DNA of 64,000 nucleotides from Clostridia bacterium (GTDB taxonomy: Bacteria > Bacillota > Clostridia > TANB77 > CAG-508). Below, piece by piece: positions 63,676 to 64,000 of the stretch; the first letter of the stretch is position 1; each line of letters starts with the position of its first letter. The position numbers and the translations under genes were made by a program. The DNA is taken from the NCBI GenBank assembly GCA_017939755.1, contig JAGBAJ010000035.1, positions 1 to 64,000 on the forward strand. Reading direction: 5' to 3'. The notes beneath the pieces were generated by a model. It had not been told where the DNA came from. It saw only the letters and a list, made by a program, of their open reading frames with translations, and made no database searches.

Positions 63676-64000
63676 ATGATTTCAACTTTACATATAAAAA
63701 ATATAGGTATAATTGAAGACCTAACAATAGATTTAAACGAGGGGTTTAATGTTTTAACAGGTGAAACTGGAGCTGGAAAAAGTTTAATTATAGATTCGCT
63801 AAATTTGGTATGTGGAAGCAGATTTTCAAAGGAAATTGTAAGAAAAGGTGAAGATTTTTGTTTGGTAGAAATTAGCATTTTTTTACCAAATCATGAGGAA
63901 GCAATAGAAGGAACAATAATTGTCTCAAGAGAAGTCCATATAAATGGAAGGGGATCATGTAAGATTAACGGAAGACTTGTCACTGTAAATGAACTCAAAG
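63676..64000 (+). CDS. recN: DNA repair protein RecN (N-terminal part)
   Basis: The visible 108 residues begin STLHIKNIGIIEDLTIDLN and contain Walker A GETGAGKSLII, the standard N-terminal ATPase head of RecN, an SMC-like protein acting at double-strand breaks. The gene runs off the right edge. Start ATG 63676 with TGGAGG upstream. In Bacillus it belongs to the SOS regulon. Confidence 0.9.
   Translation, partial: MISTLHIKNIGIIEDLTIDLNEGFNVLTGETGAGKSLIIDSLNLVCGSRFSKEIVRKGEDFCLVEISIFLPNHEEAIEGTIIVSREVHINGRGSCKINGRLVTVNELK

Overview
The window comes from a low-GC, endospore-forming member of the Clostridia (Bacillota). Evidence: strongly AT-rich coding DNA, AGGAGG-type ribosome sites, a complete spoIIIAA-AH operon, spoIIAA-spoIIAB-sigF followed by spoIID and spoIIQ, spoVAC/spoVAD/spoVAE, spoVS and gerW (ytfJ), and T-box leaders in front of aminoacyl-tRNA synthetase genes. 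The lineage cannot be fixed further from the sequence alone. No tRNA, full rRNA operon, CRISPR array or intact transposon was seen.

Layout. 0-6.4 kb: tail of a transposase-like ORF, yebC, then the eight-gene spoIIIA operon. 6.5-13.5 kb: phosphate transporter, two surface/secreted proteins, and a zinc-type operon (Fur-family regulator, ZnuA, ZnuC, ZnuB) with a recognisable operator. 13.9-21.9 kb: radical SAM protein, small export protein, MFS permease, a solitary 5S-rRNA-like transcription unit, HD hydrolases, a HelD-like helicase and a Nudix hydrolase. 22-31.6 kb: a tandem-PIN protein with a long Ala/Glu/Lys helix, two exported proteins, T-box/argS, HD hydrolase, spoVAE. 31.9-48.9 kb: housekeeping (trpS, obgE, lexA, mreB-like, rnhA, ymdB, spoVS, recA, recX, scpA, gerW, recG). 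49-61 kb: T-box/alpha-beta hydrolase/valS, a RelA/SpoT-like protein, and the sigma-F sporulation cluster. 61.3-64 kb: spoVAD and spoVAC with a dodecin gene on the minus strand, and the start of recN.

The core theme is sporulation plus DNA repair. SpoIIIAA-AH, SpoIID and SpoIIQ build the mother cell-forespore channel and engulfment machinery, sigma F starts forespore expression, and SpoVA moves dipicolinic acid. LexA and RecA share an AAAC-N4-GTTT operator-like site.

The most unusual observations are: (1) spoIID is split by a +1 frameshift exactly at CTT-CGG-A, restoring the family sequence if the ribosome slips; (2) a solitary 5S-rRNA-like RNA with its own promoter and terminator; (3) five single-gene cassettes of different base composition with strong promoters and GC-rich terminators, two of which share promoter sequence and a 27-bp repeat; (4) large nested inverted-repeat elements and a family of intergenic palindromes; (5) a candidate minus-strand small RNA downstream of valS.
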